A stretch of DNA of 64,000 nucleotides from JAUIET01 sp039111475 (GTDB lineage Bacteria; Pseudomonadota; Gammaproteobacteria; Pseudomonadales; JAUIET01), in NCBI GenBank assembly GCA_039111475.1, contig JBCCIP010000010.1:62001-126000 (forward strand). The letters run 5' to 3'. The notes below the pieces were generated by a model. The model was not told where the DNA came from, ran no database searches, and worked only from the letters and a program-made list of their open reading frames with translations. A program made the position numbers and the translations under genes. Positions 1 to 8,603 of this stretch are shown piece after piece (the stretch's first letter is position 1; every line of letters begins with the position of its first letter).

Positions 1-2
1 CC

Positions 3-707
3 CACACCTGCTTTCAATCGCCATTGGATCAATCTGGCTGGGATAAGTTCATCAAAGCTGGGGCTGAGCCACTGACTCGTGGCGGACAGCCGATTGATTT
101 GGGTGGCTACGGTGTTACCTACGGCTACGCCTATGATCCCGAAGGCAACATGATGGAACTTGAACAGCTGGATGCCGACATGCTCAGAAAAGCCAAGTAC
201 GACAATACCTGGAAGGATATTGGCCACAGCATGTGGATGTCGCAGGTTGCGCTGGTGAGCCATGACATCGAGCGGCTGATGCAGTTCTATCAGAAGGTGC
301 TTGGTATTTCGCCTTACCGTACCGCTGAACTGGTAGACAATGTGAAAGCAGGACTGATTGCTGATATTGACGATTTGCACCTGCTAGGTGGCTGGTTCCG
401 AATGAATGAAAGGTCGAAAGTTATTGAATTGTGGCAGTACCTTAATCCCCTGACCGCTGAGTTTAGCGGCGAAAGACGTGCGACAGACCTGGGCTATTCT
501 TTTGCGCTCGAAGTGGAGGACATACAGGCTGAATACCAACGCATGGTTGCGCTAGGAGTAGACTTTGTGAGCGCCCCTACAAAATTGGATGGTTCATGGC
601 AAGCGTACGCGAGAGATATTGACGGCAATATTTTCTCGATTCGCCAATTTATCGATGTGAATTCACCCTACTCAGTGCGCGTCTTGGACAAAACAATAGA
701 GCAATAA
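3..707 (+). CDS. VOC (glyoxalase/dioxygenase-fold) protein, 5' end cut by window
   Basis: The frame is open to the left edge, so the true start lies outside the window; the TTG at 24 is internal. What remains is the end of one VOC module (DPEGNMMELEQ, the usual last strand with a metal-ligand-type Glu) followed by a complete module of about 130 residues beginning near SQVALVSHDIERLMQFY. The second module ends in RDIDGNIFSIRQF, with Ser where a metal-binding VOC would normally carry Glu. The two-module layout and sequence resemble the lipoprotein at 8604-9659, so the two are probably paralogues. VOC proteins include glyoxalases, extradiol dioxygenases and isomerases; the reaction cannot be named here. 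It converges on the SDR at 769-1527. Confidence 0.8.
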   Translation, partial: HTCFQSPLDQSGWDKFIKAGAEPLTRGGQPIDLGGYGVTYGYAYDPEGNMMELEQLDADMLRKAKYDNTWKDIGHSMWMSQVALVSHDIERLMQFYQKVLGISPYRTAELVDNVKAGLIADIDDLHLLGGWFRMNERSKVIELWQYLNPLTAEFSGERRATDLGYSFALEVEDIQAEYQRMVALGVDFVSAPTKLDGSWQAYARDIDGNIFSIRQFIDVNSPYSVRVLDKTIEQ

Positions 708-768
708 TTTAAACGCTTGAATTGCTAGTTTGCCTAAACACGTTCACCGAGTAGTCGGTAAAACTCCG

Positions 769-1527
769 CTAATGAATATGGTCTGTACTGCAACCATCAA
801 CCACAATATGCGCGCCATTGACCAAGCTGGCCATAGGACTTGCGATAAAGCTGACCACGCGTGCAATTTCCTCAGGCGTGCCCAGACTGCCGCGCGGGTT
901 GCGTTGTAGCACCTGCGCAAAGAGCTCGGGCTTATTGATGCGTATTCGGTCCCAGACGTTGCCCTCGGTAATGATGTCACCAGGTGATACGGTATTGACC
1001 CGAACGCCCTCATTGACCAAGGTTTTTGCAAGCGTTTTCATATAGTGGTTCATTGCCGCCTTGGCTGCCCCATAGGCTGGCAAGGAAGGCGTAGCAATTA
1101 TGCCCGCCATCGAGCTGATATAGACAATAGCCCCGTGCGAGGATTCCTTCAGCCTGGGCAGTGCTGCATCTATGCCCCCAACCGTACCTAATATGTCAGC
1201 GCTTACAGCGTTCTCCCACACGGTCTTGCCTGTAGGTGGGGCGCCGCCGGTTACATTGGCAACGAATATGTCTATGCCGCCAAGTTCGGCGGCCACAGAG
1301 TCCACCCATTGTTGGAAATCTTGCTGATTGTTGACATCAACCGCTGAGCCAATTGCTTTGCCTGGAAGGCTTGAGAATTGCTCGATTGTAGCGTCCACAT
1401 TGCCTTGCTGTCTTGAGCATACGGCAACTTGGGCGCCTTCTTCACACAATGTTTGTGCAATAGCTCTGCCTATTCCAGCAGTACTGCCCGTGACAATGGC
1501 TCTCAAACCGTTCAATTTTAAATCCAT
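769..1527 (-). CDS. SDR-family NAD(P)-dependent oxidoreductase
   Basis: This is a 252-residue classical short-chain dehydrogenase. The N-terminal nucleotide-binding motif TGSTAGIG, the central NVTGG (the NNAG position), the catalytic YGAAK and the C-terminal VNGAHIVVDGC ending are all visible. A longer reading from 1614 exists, but the ATG at 1527 begins exactly where SDR homology begins (MDLKLNGLRAIV) and has a GGGA stretch upstream. The promoter region carries a 23-bp operator-like palindrome at 1572-1594 that overlaps a TATAAT reading leftward, so repression by a TetR-type protein is likely. The substrate is unknown; the neighbours suggest a hydroxylated lipophilic compound. Confidence 0.88.
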   Translation of the reverse strand: MDLKLNGLRAIVTGSTAGIGRAIAQTLCEEGAQVAVCSRQQGNVDATIEQFSSLPGKAIGSAVDVNNQQDFQQWVDSVAAELGGIDIFVANVTGGAPPTGKTVWENAVSADILGTVGGIDAALPRLKESSHGAIVYISSMAGIIATPSLPAYGAAKAAMNHYMKTLAKTLVNEGVRVNTVSPGDIITEGNVWDRIRINKPELFAQVLQRNPRGSLGTPEEIARVVSFIASPMASLVNGAHIVVDGCSTDHIH

Positions 1528-1571
1528 GGTCAATTCCCAATAGCCGCAATAAACACGTAAGAAAAGAAATT

Positions 1572-1594
1572 TTATTATACTATTTCTATAGTAA
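1572..1594. promoter_or_regulatory. Operator-like palindrome, copy 1 (upstream of SDR)
   Basis: The left arm TTATTATAC, a 5-nt spacer and the right arm CTATAGTAA give 7 of 9 matching arm positions to the copy at 12425-12447. The left arm contains TATAAT on the minus strand, a fitting -10 box for the SDR gene starting at 1527. Repression by occlusion of RNA polymerase is inferred. Confidence 0.55.
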
Positions 1595-1721
1595 AAATAG
1601 GAAGAGCGTAGCATCTGTTGACCGACAGATAATTATGCCCAGCAGAGATGGGGTTCGTATGCGTGACTCGCTTAAATGTAAAATAAAAACAATCCAGACT
1701 GTTTTATTTAGTCGATCGCGC

Positions 1722-1727
1722 TATAAT
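1722..1727 (+). promoter_or_regulatory. Sigma-70-type -10 box for the WS/DGAT operon
   Basis: A perfect TATAAT lies 50 bases before the acyltransferase ATG. No strong -35 is visible. An AT-rich imperfect inverted repeat (1681-1691 with 1700-1709, reading AAATAAAAACA and TGTTTTATTT) covers the place where a -35 would sit and may bind a regulator. The assignment rests on the hexamer alone. Confidence 0.4.
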
Positions 1728-1777
1728 GACGGTGCGTGCCAATAATCATACAGTAGCGTTACAGAGGGCTTCTAGCC

Positions 1778-3241
1778 ATGCAACAACTGAGTGGCCAAGA
1801 CGCAATGTTCATTCATTCTGAATTGGACGGACTGCCGCAGCATATCACCGGGGTTAACGTTTACGACCAATCCACTGTACCCAGTGGAGAAAACGTCCGC
1901 TTCAAAGACATTCTGTCGATGCTCGATAATCGGGTTCATTTATCGCCCATATTCCGGCGAAAGTTGGTCGAAGTTCCAAAGAACCTGGGACAACCTTACT
2001 GGGTTGAAGATGCGGATTTTGATATTGAGCACCACGTGCGGCACATAGCGCTGCCCAAGCCAGGTGATTGGCGCCAGTTATGTATCCTCGTATCGCGATT
2101 GCACTCGCAACCACTGCGGCGCGACAAACCCGTCTGGGAAATTTACGTGATTGAGGGGCTCAACAACGTAGCGCACTTACCGCCAAACTGCTTCGCGGTA
2201 CTGACCAAGATTCATCATGCGGCAATGGATGGCGCGACTGGGGCTCAATTCACTGGTTGCGTGCATGACCTTACACCTGAGACCAAGGTGTTTACGCCCA
2301 CTGATAAATGGCGACCGGAATCGGCGTCTGTGCCGAAGATGCTGACCAGTGCTTACCTGGATGCCTGGAAGAAACCAGGTGAGTTCTATCGTTTCGCCAG
2401 AGAAGCCGTGCCGGCATTTAGCAGGTTGCGCAAGGGTTTGAAGAATCAGGATTTTCAAACCCTGGACAGTAAGCAAAAAACGCGCTTCCAGGGTAAATTA
2501 TCCAGACACCGTGTCGTAGAGTCATTGAAATTTGATTTCGAAACTGTCAGAGCCATCAAGAATACGGTGCCAGGTGCAACAATCAACGACGTGATGCTTT
2601 GCATTATCGCTGGTGGCTTGCACACGTACTTGGACAGTAAAGGGGAGACGCCGGCGAGCACTTTGGTTGCTGGATGCCCGATTGATGTACGAAGTCCAGA
2701 AGAAAAGGCGTCTGGTGGCAATATGGTCGGTATGATGAATGTTGCCTTGTGTTCGAATGTTGCTGAGCCTGTTGACAGACTACGCGCTATTCAAAATGCG
2801 TCCACTGAAGCGAAGGCCTACGCGCAAGCGCTTGGACCAAGGATGATGTTGGACATCAGTGATCTGCTCCCAGGTGGCGTGTTGTCGGTGGCGCTGCGTG
2901 CGGCTGCGGCCACTGGATTGACGGAAGCAACAGTGGTCCAAAATACCTTTGTTACGAATGTACCCGGCCCGGCAGTGCAGTTTTACTTTTGCGGCGCGTT
3001 GCAGGTTGACTCCATGAGTTTTGGACCACTGATGCCCAATGTGGGCCTCTTCCACGTAGTGTACAGCGCAGTGCAAAACAAGACAGGCACCATTTCCATC
3101 AGTATTACTGCCTGCAGGGATATGCTACCAGACCCTGCATACTATGTTGACTGTTTGCAACAATCCTTCAAACAGTTGAACGATGCCGCGCTGAGTGTAG
3201 GCAAACGCTCTTCGACTAAGCAAACCAAAGGTGCGAAATGA
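1778..3241 (+). CDS. Wax ester synthase / diacylglycerol acyltransferase (WS/DGAT) family
   Basis: The 487-residue product has the length and layout of bacterial WS/DGAT enzymes. The catalytic HHxxxDG motif is present as HHAAMDG at residues 146-152, and the C-terminal half contains TNVPGP, the conserved structural motif of the second domain. Family members join an acyl-CoA to a long-chain alcohol or diacylglycerol at the inner membrane. Some members in catabolic clusters acylate other alcohols instead, and an accessory role on a terpenoid or sterol alcohol is possible given the hydrolases and hydroxylase nearby. It is first in an operon with the serine hydrolase, whose frame overlaps or closely follows its stop. 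Confidence 0.9.
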   Translation: MQQLSGQDAMFIHSELDGLPQHITGVNVYDQSTVPSGENVRFKDILSMLDNRVHLSPIFRRKLVEVPKNLGQPYWVEDADFDIEHHVRHIALPKPGDWRQLCILVSRLHSQPLRRDKPVWEIYVIEGLNNVAHLPPNCFAVLTKIHHAAMDGATGAQFTGCVHDLTPETKVFTPTDKWRPESASVPKMLTSAYLDAWKKPGEFYRFAREAVPAFSRLRKGLKNQDFQTLDSKQKTRFQGKLSRHRVVESLKFDFETVRAIKNTVPGATINDVMLCIIAGGLHTYLDSKGETPASTLVAGCPIDVRSPEEKASGGNMVGMMNVALCSNVAEPVDRLRAIQNASTEAKAYAQALGPRMMLDISDLLPGGVLSVALRAAAATGLTEATVVQNTFVTNVPGPAVQFYFCGALQVDSMSFGPLMPNVGLFHVVYSAVQNKTGTISISITACRDMLPDPAYYVDCLQQSFKQLNDAALSVGKRSSTKQTKGAK

Positions 3242-3251
3242 ACCGAATCAG

Positions 3252-4505
3252 ATGCCAGACAACGTGAATAGCCGACGCACATACATCGATGGGTATTGCC
3301 ACGAAGATTTTCAAGACGTAGACAGCGAGTTTCTCCGCCAACTAAAACTGACGCCTGGCGGCGCTGCGATATGCGTTTATCACCACGGCGAGCGCGTGGT
3401 GGATTTATGGGGAGGGTACCGTGACGAATCGGGTAGTTTGTGGTTAAAAGACACCATGGCCCCCAGTTTCTCTACAACCAAAGGTGTTTGCTCTACTTTG
3501 CTGCATATCTTTGCAGATCGTGGTCAGGTGGACTACGACGAACCAGTTGCCAGCTATTGGCCAGAGTTCGGGCAGGCCGGCAAAGAGAATATAACGGTGC
3601 GTCAGGTGATGACACACCAGTCGGGAATGTACCATATTCGACAAATGATCGATTCAGCGTCGAGAATGCTTGACTGGCAGCATATTATCCGCGCTATCGA
3701 ACAAGCCTCACCGGTGCACGAGCCCGGCACGCGCGCTGGTTATCACGGCTTAACGTATGGTTTCATTATTGGAGAGATATTACAGCGTGTGAGCGGCCAG
3801 TTATTTGCTGAGCTCGTGCAACAGGAACTTGCACAACCACTCGGTCTGGACGGCCTTTATGTCGGTGCGCCAGAATCCGAGCTGCATCGAGCCGCCAGTC
3901 TTTTTAAGCCTCGCGGTCCTGGTAAATACGCGCGACGTTTGGCGGGGCACTACCTGGAGTTTTCCTTATTCGGAGCTAACACAATATTAAAGGTAGCCGG
4001 AATAGACTCGCAGTTAAGCAGTTTTCATGACGCGCTTGCGCCAAAGGGAATGCGTAATTTTGACTTTGGTGCGGCCGAGACGCTGCGGGTATCAATACCA
4101 GCTGGAAACGGCTTGTTCACCGCGCGCTCATTATCTGCCATGTATGCGATGTTGGCCGAAAGTGGCACACTCAATGGTGTTCGCGTGTTGTCAGATGATA
4201 CCGCGCAGCAACTGTCTGTTATTCAGCCGGCTCCCGAAAAACTTGCAGTAATGCCCATTAACATGCGGTGGAGACTTGGCTATCACGGTGTTTATAGCAA
4301 CCGTGGTTTCCAGGCCAGCGCGTTTGGGCACTTTGGCTGGGGTGGTTCTGGTGCCTGGGCAGACCCTACTCAGAATTTGTCATTTGGGATGATTACCAAT
4401 AGCGGCGGAGGGACACCCTTTGGCGACTCCAGGATTTCCCGCCTGAGCGAAGCGGCTCGTTCTGCCGCAAGGCTTCGCGAGCCGCCTGCAAGGTTGGCTG
4501 GCTAG
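3252..4505 (+). CDS. Serine hydrolase of the class C beta-lactamase / EstB esterase family
   Basis: About 417 residues. The SxxK nucleophile motif is STTK at residues 74-77 (counted from 3252). A Tyr in the YHGLTYG segment is the likely YxN-equivalent, and the C-terminal HFGWGGSG segment takes the place of KTG. This HxGxxG variant is usual for EstB-like esterases and argues for ester hydrolysis rather than beta-lactam resistance. Two starts are possible: GTG at 3231, overlapping the upstream stop, or ATG at 3252. Neither has a strong ribosome-binding site, so coupling to the acyltransferase is likely. No export signal is evident, suggesting a cytoplasmic enzyme acting with the WS/DGAT protein and the downstream SDR. 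Confidence 0.85.
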   Translation: MPDNVNSRRTYIDGYCHEDFQDVDSEFLRQLKLTPGGAAICVYHHGERVVDLWGGYRDESGSLWLKDTMAPSFSTTKGVCSTLLHIFADRGQVDYDEPVASYWPEFGQAGKENITVRQVMTHQSGMYHIRQMIDSASRMLDWQHIIRAIEQASPVHEPGTRAGYHGLTYGFIIGEILQRVSGQLFAELVQQELAQPLGLDGLYVGAPESELHRAASLFKPRGPGKYARRLAGHYLEFSLFGANTILKVAGIDSQLSSFHDALAPKGMRNFDFGAAETLRVSIPAGNGLFTARSLSAMYAMLAESGTLNGVRVLSDDTAQQLSVIQPAPEKLAVMPINMRWRLGYHGVYSNRGFQASAFGHFGWGGSGAWADPTQNLSFGMITNSGGGTPFGDSRISRLSEAARSAARLREPPARLAG

Positions 4506-4538
4506 CTCAACCGAGAGCCCGACATTGAGGTATTAGCA

Positions 4539-5423
4539 ATGAGTGAACAGCAACAATTTAACAGCGTGTTCCGCGCTGACCTGTTTGGCGGCCAAGTCAT
4601 TCTGATCACAGGTGGTGGCACTGGCATCGGCCGTTGCATAGCGCATGAATTGGCTTCATTGGGTGCTACGGCCGTTATCAGTGGTCGTACAGAGCAGTCG
4701 CTTAAGGACGTTGTCGAAGAGATTAAGGATGCGGGCGGCAAAGCGGACTATGTCGTGTTCAATATTCGCGACCAGCCGGCGGTGGATCAGGTTGTTGCTG
4801 GGCTGGTGGAAAAGTATGGGCGGTTGGATGCGGTAGTGAACAACGCAGGCGGACAATTTCCGGTGCAGGCTGGCGAGCTGAAACCGAAAGGCTGGTTGGC
4901 GGTGATGGATACCAATTTGAACGGCACGTGGTGGGTGACGCAAGCGGCCTATCAACACGCATTCCGCGATCATGGCGGTGCTATCGTCAATATTGTTGCC
5001 GATGTATGGCTTGGCATACCCGGCATGGTGCATTCGGGCGCGGCCAGAGCAGGTGTTATGAATATGACAATGACACTCGCCGCTGAGTGGGCGGCTGATG
5101 GAGTGCGGGTCAACTCAATCGCGGCGGGTCCTATTCTTTCCAGCGGTCTTGCCACCTATCCTGAGGCCGTGCAAAATCAATTTCTAAACGAAGTTCAGGT
5201 AACGCCTGCGGCACGGTTAGGCACTGAGAGTGAGATTTCAGCGGCCGTCGTTTTTCTTTTGTCCCCAGCCGCATCCTTTATCAGTGGCGAGAACATGAAA
5301 GTTGACGGCGCATCTCCAATGTTCAAGAACCCTATGGTTCCTATAGGGCATCATGCTGGCACGCCGACCTGGGATGGATTTCATCTGCGCTCCAAGCTTG
5401 GTGGAAAATTTGCCGAAGAATGA
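4539..5423 (+). CDS. SDR-family protein lacking the usual catalytic Tyr (enoyl-/dienoyl-CoA-reductase-like or citronellal-dehydrogenase-like)
   Basis: The 294-residue protein has TGGGTGIG for nucleotide binding and NNAGGQF in the core. Where SDRs carry YxxxK it has HSGAARAG, so the Tyr and Lys are replaced. This pattern is familiar from peroxisomal-type trans-2-enoyl-CoA and 2,4-dienoyl-CoA reductases and from SDRs annotated as citronellol/citronellal dehydrogenases in terpene degradation. The C-terminus extends about 35 residues past the standard SDR end. It is third in the operon beginning at 1778, 33 bases after the hydrolase. Activity on an acyl-CoA or branched isoprenoid is inferred. Confidence 0.85.
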   Translation: MSEQQQFNSVFRADLFGGQVILITGGGTGIGRCIAHELASLGATAVISGRTEQSLKDVVEEIKDAGGKADYVVFNIRDQPAVDQVVAGLVEKYGRLDAVVNNAGGQFPVQAGELKPKGWLAVMDTNLNGTWWVTQAAYQHAFRDHGGAIVNIVADVWLGIPGMVHSGAARAGVMNMTMTLAAEWAADGVRVNSIAAGPILSSGLATYPEAVQNQFLNEVQVTPAARLGTESEISAAVVFLLSPAASFISGENMKVDGASPMFKNPMVPIGHHAGTPTWDGFHLRSKLGGKFAEE

Positions 5424-5436
5424 GTGCCAAAAAGAA

Positions 5437-6606
5437 CTAAATCGTTGATGACTCATTAACATTGGCCGCGACGGTCACCGAGTTCTCTTTGCGACTGAAA
5501 AGACTTTGGTCGGCAATAAAAGGCGCGATCATTAGGCCGGCCATGGTTTGGGGATAGTCGGGTGAACCACCCAGTCCAATAGCGTCAATGGGTCGCTTGC
5601 CTTTCGGCTTGTGGAATGTCCCAAATACTATGTCCCAGACGATGAACTCGCCGCCGTAATTGGAATCACCCACTTCTTTGTTGGGGTAATGATGGTAACG
5701 ATGGTTATCGCCAATAGAGAATATGTACTCCCAGAAGCCCAGTTTGGCGTCTATGTTTGCGTGCTGAAAAATGCCTATGGACAAAGCCATGAACACGGCT
5801 ACCAATGCCACCTCCGCCGGTGGTTGCAGCAGTGCCAGTGGAATCGCGTACACCAGGGTTTGAATGAGGATTTCCATTGGATGCGCACGGACACCGTTCA
5901 GCCAATACAACCTGTGAGCCGAATGGTGAACGGCGTGCCACCGCCAAAGAAACGGAATTTCATGCAGTGCGCGGTGATACCAATAACGAAAAAAATCCTT
6001 CAGCAGAACAAACAGCAAAACCTGTATCGCAGCGGGCAGAGATACTGGCCAGATTTGATGACCATAGGGTTCAAGCCATGCGATCAGAGAGGTGATGAAT
6101 AGCAGGCTTAGCAGGAATTTGGACAGAACGCCCCAAACAATGCCTGAGAAGAACATCATGATATCAACCGACAAATCGTTCTCACCATGCAACCACTTGC
6201 GGCTGTAAGGGAATAAGCGCTCAAGCGGCGCAAAAATCAGCCCGTAGATTATCAGCACGAGCGACAGCGCTGAAACGGATTGTAGCGACACGCCGTCTCG
6301 GGCCAGCGCCAAACCGATGACCATGGTGATTATCAGCGTAGCTGGAAACAACACTCTCGAAAAAATGTCCTTGAACAGCGTGCCTTCAATTTTGTGAGAG
6401 AGAGCGTCCAGTGATGCGAGCAACTGTTGGGACGGTCTGGTAACGCAGTATAAACCAATGAATTCAATTGCATTGAACGGCAGACCTATCCACTTCTCTA
6501 TCCAGCGACCGAGTTCTACATGGGTTGGTAGTGATTTGTTTGCCCGTGCGAGCGGATCCGATTCCAGGTGTTTTACTGTGTTGGTGGTGGGGTTGATAGC
6601 GGTCAT
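5437..6606 (-). CDS. Sterol desaturase / fatty acid hydroxylase superfamily membrane protein
   Basis: The 389-residue protein has several hydrophobic segments in its first 200 residues and then the eight-His di-iron signature: HRALHE, HAVHHSAH and NHRYHHY. Enzymes of this family use O2 and a reductant to hydroxylate or desaturate lipids at the inner membrane; alkylglycerol-monooxygenase-like and sterol-C5-desaturase-like members share these boxes. It converges on the SDR gene with 13 bases between stops and diverges from the paraoxonase-like gene. The shared 178-base promoter region carries a 22-bp palindrome at 6653-6674. The substrate is unknown. Confidence 0.88.
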   Translation of the reverse strand: MTAINPTTNTVKHLESDPLARANKSLPTHVELGRWIEKWIGLPFNAIEFIGLYCVTRPSQQLLASLDALSHKIEGTLFKDIFSRVLFPATLIITMVIGLALARDGVSLQSVSALSLVLIIYGLIFAPLERLFPYSRKWLHGENDLSVDIMMFFSGIVWGVLSKFLLSLLFITSLIAWLEPYGHQIWPVSLPAAIQVLLFVLLKDFFRYWYHRALHEIPFLWRWHAVHHSAHRLYWLNGVRAHPMEILIQTLVYAIPLALLQPPAEVALVAVFMALSIGIFQHANIDAKLGFWEYIFSIGDNHRYHHYPNKEVGDSNYGGEFIVWDIVFGTFHKPKGKRPIDAIGLGGSPDYPQTMAGLMIAPFIADQSLFSRKENSVTVAANVNESSTI

Positions 6607-6652
6607 TGTTTTTGCTCAGTGGCGCGCTGTTCGACTTGGGCGCTGAAACATG

Positions 6653-6674
6653 TATAGTGAACATGTTCATTATA
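6653..6674. promoter_or_regulatory. 22-bp palindromic operator between divergent hydroxylase and paraoxonase-like genes
   Basis: The half-sites TATAGTGAACA and TGTTCATTATA match in 10 of 11 positions around a perfect TGAACATGTTCA core. The site lies 47 bases before the hydroxylase start (6606) and 110 bases before the likely TTG start at 6785, ideal for controlling both. The TetR gene at 7928, co-directional with the paraoxonase-like gene, is the obvious candidate binder; this is inference. Confidence 0.55.
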
Positions 6675-6784
6675 TTATTTTACGACGGACTGTCAAGCCG
6701 GCTATCTGTCATAATTCGGTTCGCTCGTGGCGGGGCATTGTCGTTCGTACTTGCTCAGTACACGCCAGACGGGAAGGGGGTTTC

Positions 6785-7861
6785 TTGAAGAAAGTACAGC
6801 TTGGTATCTGCTTGTTAGCGTCGTTGCTGTTGATGCAGGCCTACCGCATATCGCAAGACGCCGGCATATTTGTCGAGATCAGGCCGCTAGCTTACGGTCA
6901 TTGTGAGAAACTGTCGGGGCCGCCTGGATCTGAAGATATTACGATCGATCGGCGGCAGAAGGTGGCCTTCATCTCAGCTGCCAATGGCCGAGCGGCGTTG
7001 CAACACTATCAAGATGGCACTGCATCGGCGCTAGAGAATGGTGACATCTGGTTGCTGGACTTGTCTGAAAAAGATGGCCAGCCCTATCCCTTAAATGTGG
7101 ATATCGATGGCCGCTTTCATCCTCACGGCATTGACTTGCTGACGTTGGATAACGGCCAAAGAGAGCTGTACGTCGTGAACCATCCCTTCCGCGAACAGCA
7201 TGAAATACTCATTTTTGACGTTGGTGATAACCATCGCCTGAGTTTCAGACAGCGAGTTAAGTACCCTGAGCTTATCTCGCCGAATGACATAACCACTCTG
7301 CAGCAAGGGCAATTCTTGGTAACCAACGATCATGGCAGCCCACAAACATCATTCATGGCGAGGGTTGAGGAGTACTTGGGTCTGTCCAGATCCTCGGTCA
7401 CGTATTACGATGGGTCACAGGGCTCGTTTGTCATTAAAGGCTTAAAGAGTGCCAATGGAATAACGCTGTCTGCTGATCAGAAGATGTTGTACGTGGCTGA
7501 GGCGATAGGCCGAAAGATCAAGCGATTTGAACGCGGCCAGTCTGTTCGTGAGTGGTTATTGGTAGAGGAGTTGTCAGTTGGTACGGCTGTCGACAATCTG
7601 GAATGGCGTGCCGAAGGATCACTACTCGCAGGAACGCACCCCAAGCTGTTTGATTTTCTCGGGCACGCCGCCAACGTCGAGCACTTGTCCCCTTCCCAAG
7701 TTATCGAAATAGACGTAAGAAATTCACCCATGACGTTTCAAAACGTGTATATGAATGACGGTGAGGAGTTGTCAGGATCCAGTGTGGCAACAAGCTATGA
7801 GGGTCAGCTGCTGATAGGTGCGGTATTCGAATCACATTTTTTGAGATGCCATGAGGATTAG
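6785..7861 (+). CDS. Paraoxonase/arylesterase-like (SMP-30 superfamily) beta-propeller, exported
   Basis: The 358-residue product from a TTG start has an N-terminal hydrophobic stretch (LGICLLASLLLMQAY), a signal anchor or signal peptide. The TTG is preceded by GGAAGGGGG; the upstream in-frame extension to 6650 is rich in Arg and His and looks non-coding. SPNDIT and VTNDHGS correspond to calcium-binding Asn/Asp positions of the paraoxonase six-bladed propeller, and ANGIT is a further blade motif. Family members hydrolyse lactones and aryl esters. It probably acts in the periplasm or at the membrane. A TetR gene follows after 66 bases. Confidence 0.8.
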   Translation: MKKVQLGICLLASLLLMQAYRISQDAGIFVEIRPLAYGHCEKLSGPPGSEDITIDRRQKVAFISAANGRAALQHYQDGTASALENGDIWLLDLSEKDGQPYPLNVDIDGRFHPHGIDLLTLDNGQRELYVVNHPFREQHEILIFDVGDNHRLSFRQRVKYPELISPNDITTLQQGQFLVTNDHGSPQTSFMARVEEYLGLSRSSVTYYDGSQGSFVIKGLKSANGITLSADQKMLYVAEAIGRKIKRFERGQSVREWLLVEELSVGTAVDNLEWRAEGSLLAGTHPKLFDFLGHAANVEHLSPSQVIEIDVRNSPMTFQNVYMNDGEELSGSSVATSYEGQLLIGAVFESHFLRCHED

Positions 7862-7927
7862 CAATGTTCGGATTTTCCACCTTTTGGTTTCTGGCAAGCC
7901 ATATGGTGCCTCCAGATTGAGAAAACT

Positions 7928-8557
7928 ATGCCCAGACCTCCGGTAACACCGCAACAAAGAACTGAGATGCGACAACACATCCAGGCCTCTGTTGCGCGAA
8001 TAATTAAACAGCGACAGATAGCGCCAGGAGATGTTCGTGGTTGGGATGACATCACGATTCGTGATGTCATCTCGGACGCCGATATCTCAATTGGCACTTT
8101 CTACAAGTATTTTGACAGCCGGAGAGAATTGGCGCAGTCAATGTGGTTGGAACCCGTTGCAGAACTCAGGGAGGTCATGCAAGTCGACTTTAATCACGCT
8201 AAGGGCGCCTCCAGCCGAATTCAAACATTGCTAGAGAATTATGTTCGATTCGCTATTGAGAACCAACGTGTATTTAGAGGAGCTTTACTGTTCGTCAGGC
8301 CGGATAGTGACCCAAAGCCTGAACTAGTCGATCTAGATGAAGAGGCATTCTACGAGAATCTTCGATCTGCCTTCCGTGAAGGCCAGGAACAAGGTGATTT
8401 TAGATCATTTGACGCGCACGAGATGGCGCAGCTTTTCTGGGCCGCCATTCACGGCGCATTGGCGTTGCCCATTCACGTGGACCGCTATAAATTTGATCCG
8501 CCGCCGGTGCTTAGCGCCAATATGATCAACGCGCTACTCAGTATGATTCGCGCTTGA
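7928..8557 (+). CDS. TetR/AcrR-family transcriptional regulator
   Basis: 209 residues. The N-terminal helix-turn-helix is typical (ITIRDVISDADISIGTFYKYF, residues about 42-62), with the ligand-binding helical domain after it. The C-terminal domain contains AQLFWAAIHGALALP, a pattern common in regulators that sense hydrophobic effectors. It sits downstream of the paraoxonase-like gene in the same direction and is the best candidate for binding the palindrome at 6653-6674. The DNA-binding domain is preceded by an unusually long N-terminal arm of about 40 residues. Confidence 0.88.
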   Translation: MPRPPVTPQQRTEMRQHIQASVARIIKQRQIAPGDVRGWDDITIRDVISDADISIGTFYKYFDSRRELAQSMWLEPVAELREVMQVDFNHAKGASSRIQTLLENYVRFAIENQRVFRGALLFVRPDSDPKPELVDLDEEAFYENLRSAFREGQEQGDFRSFDAHEMAQLFWAAIHGALALPIHVDRYKFDPPPVLSANMINALLSMIRA

Positions 8558-8603
8558 CTGTGCATTCCGTGATTCGATTGAAAGGCAACATCGTCTGGCA
8601 TCG

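Noticed and set aside
3231..4505. The class-C-type serine hydrolase as a beta-lactamase resistance gene
   Set aside because: The KTG box is replaced by an HxGxxG-type segment typical of esterases, and the gene is embedded in a lipid-enzyme operon.
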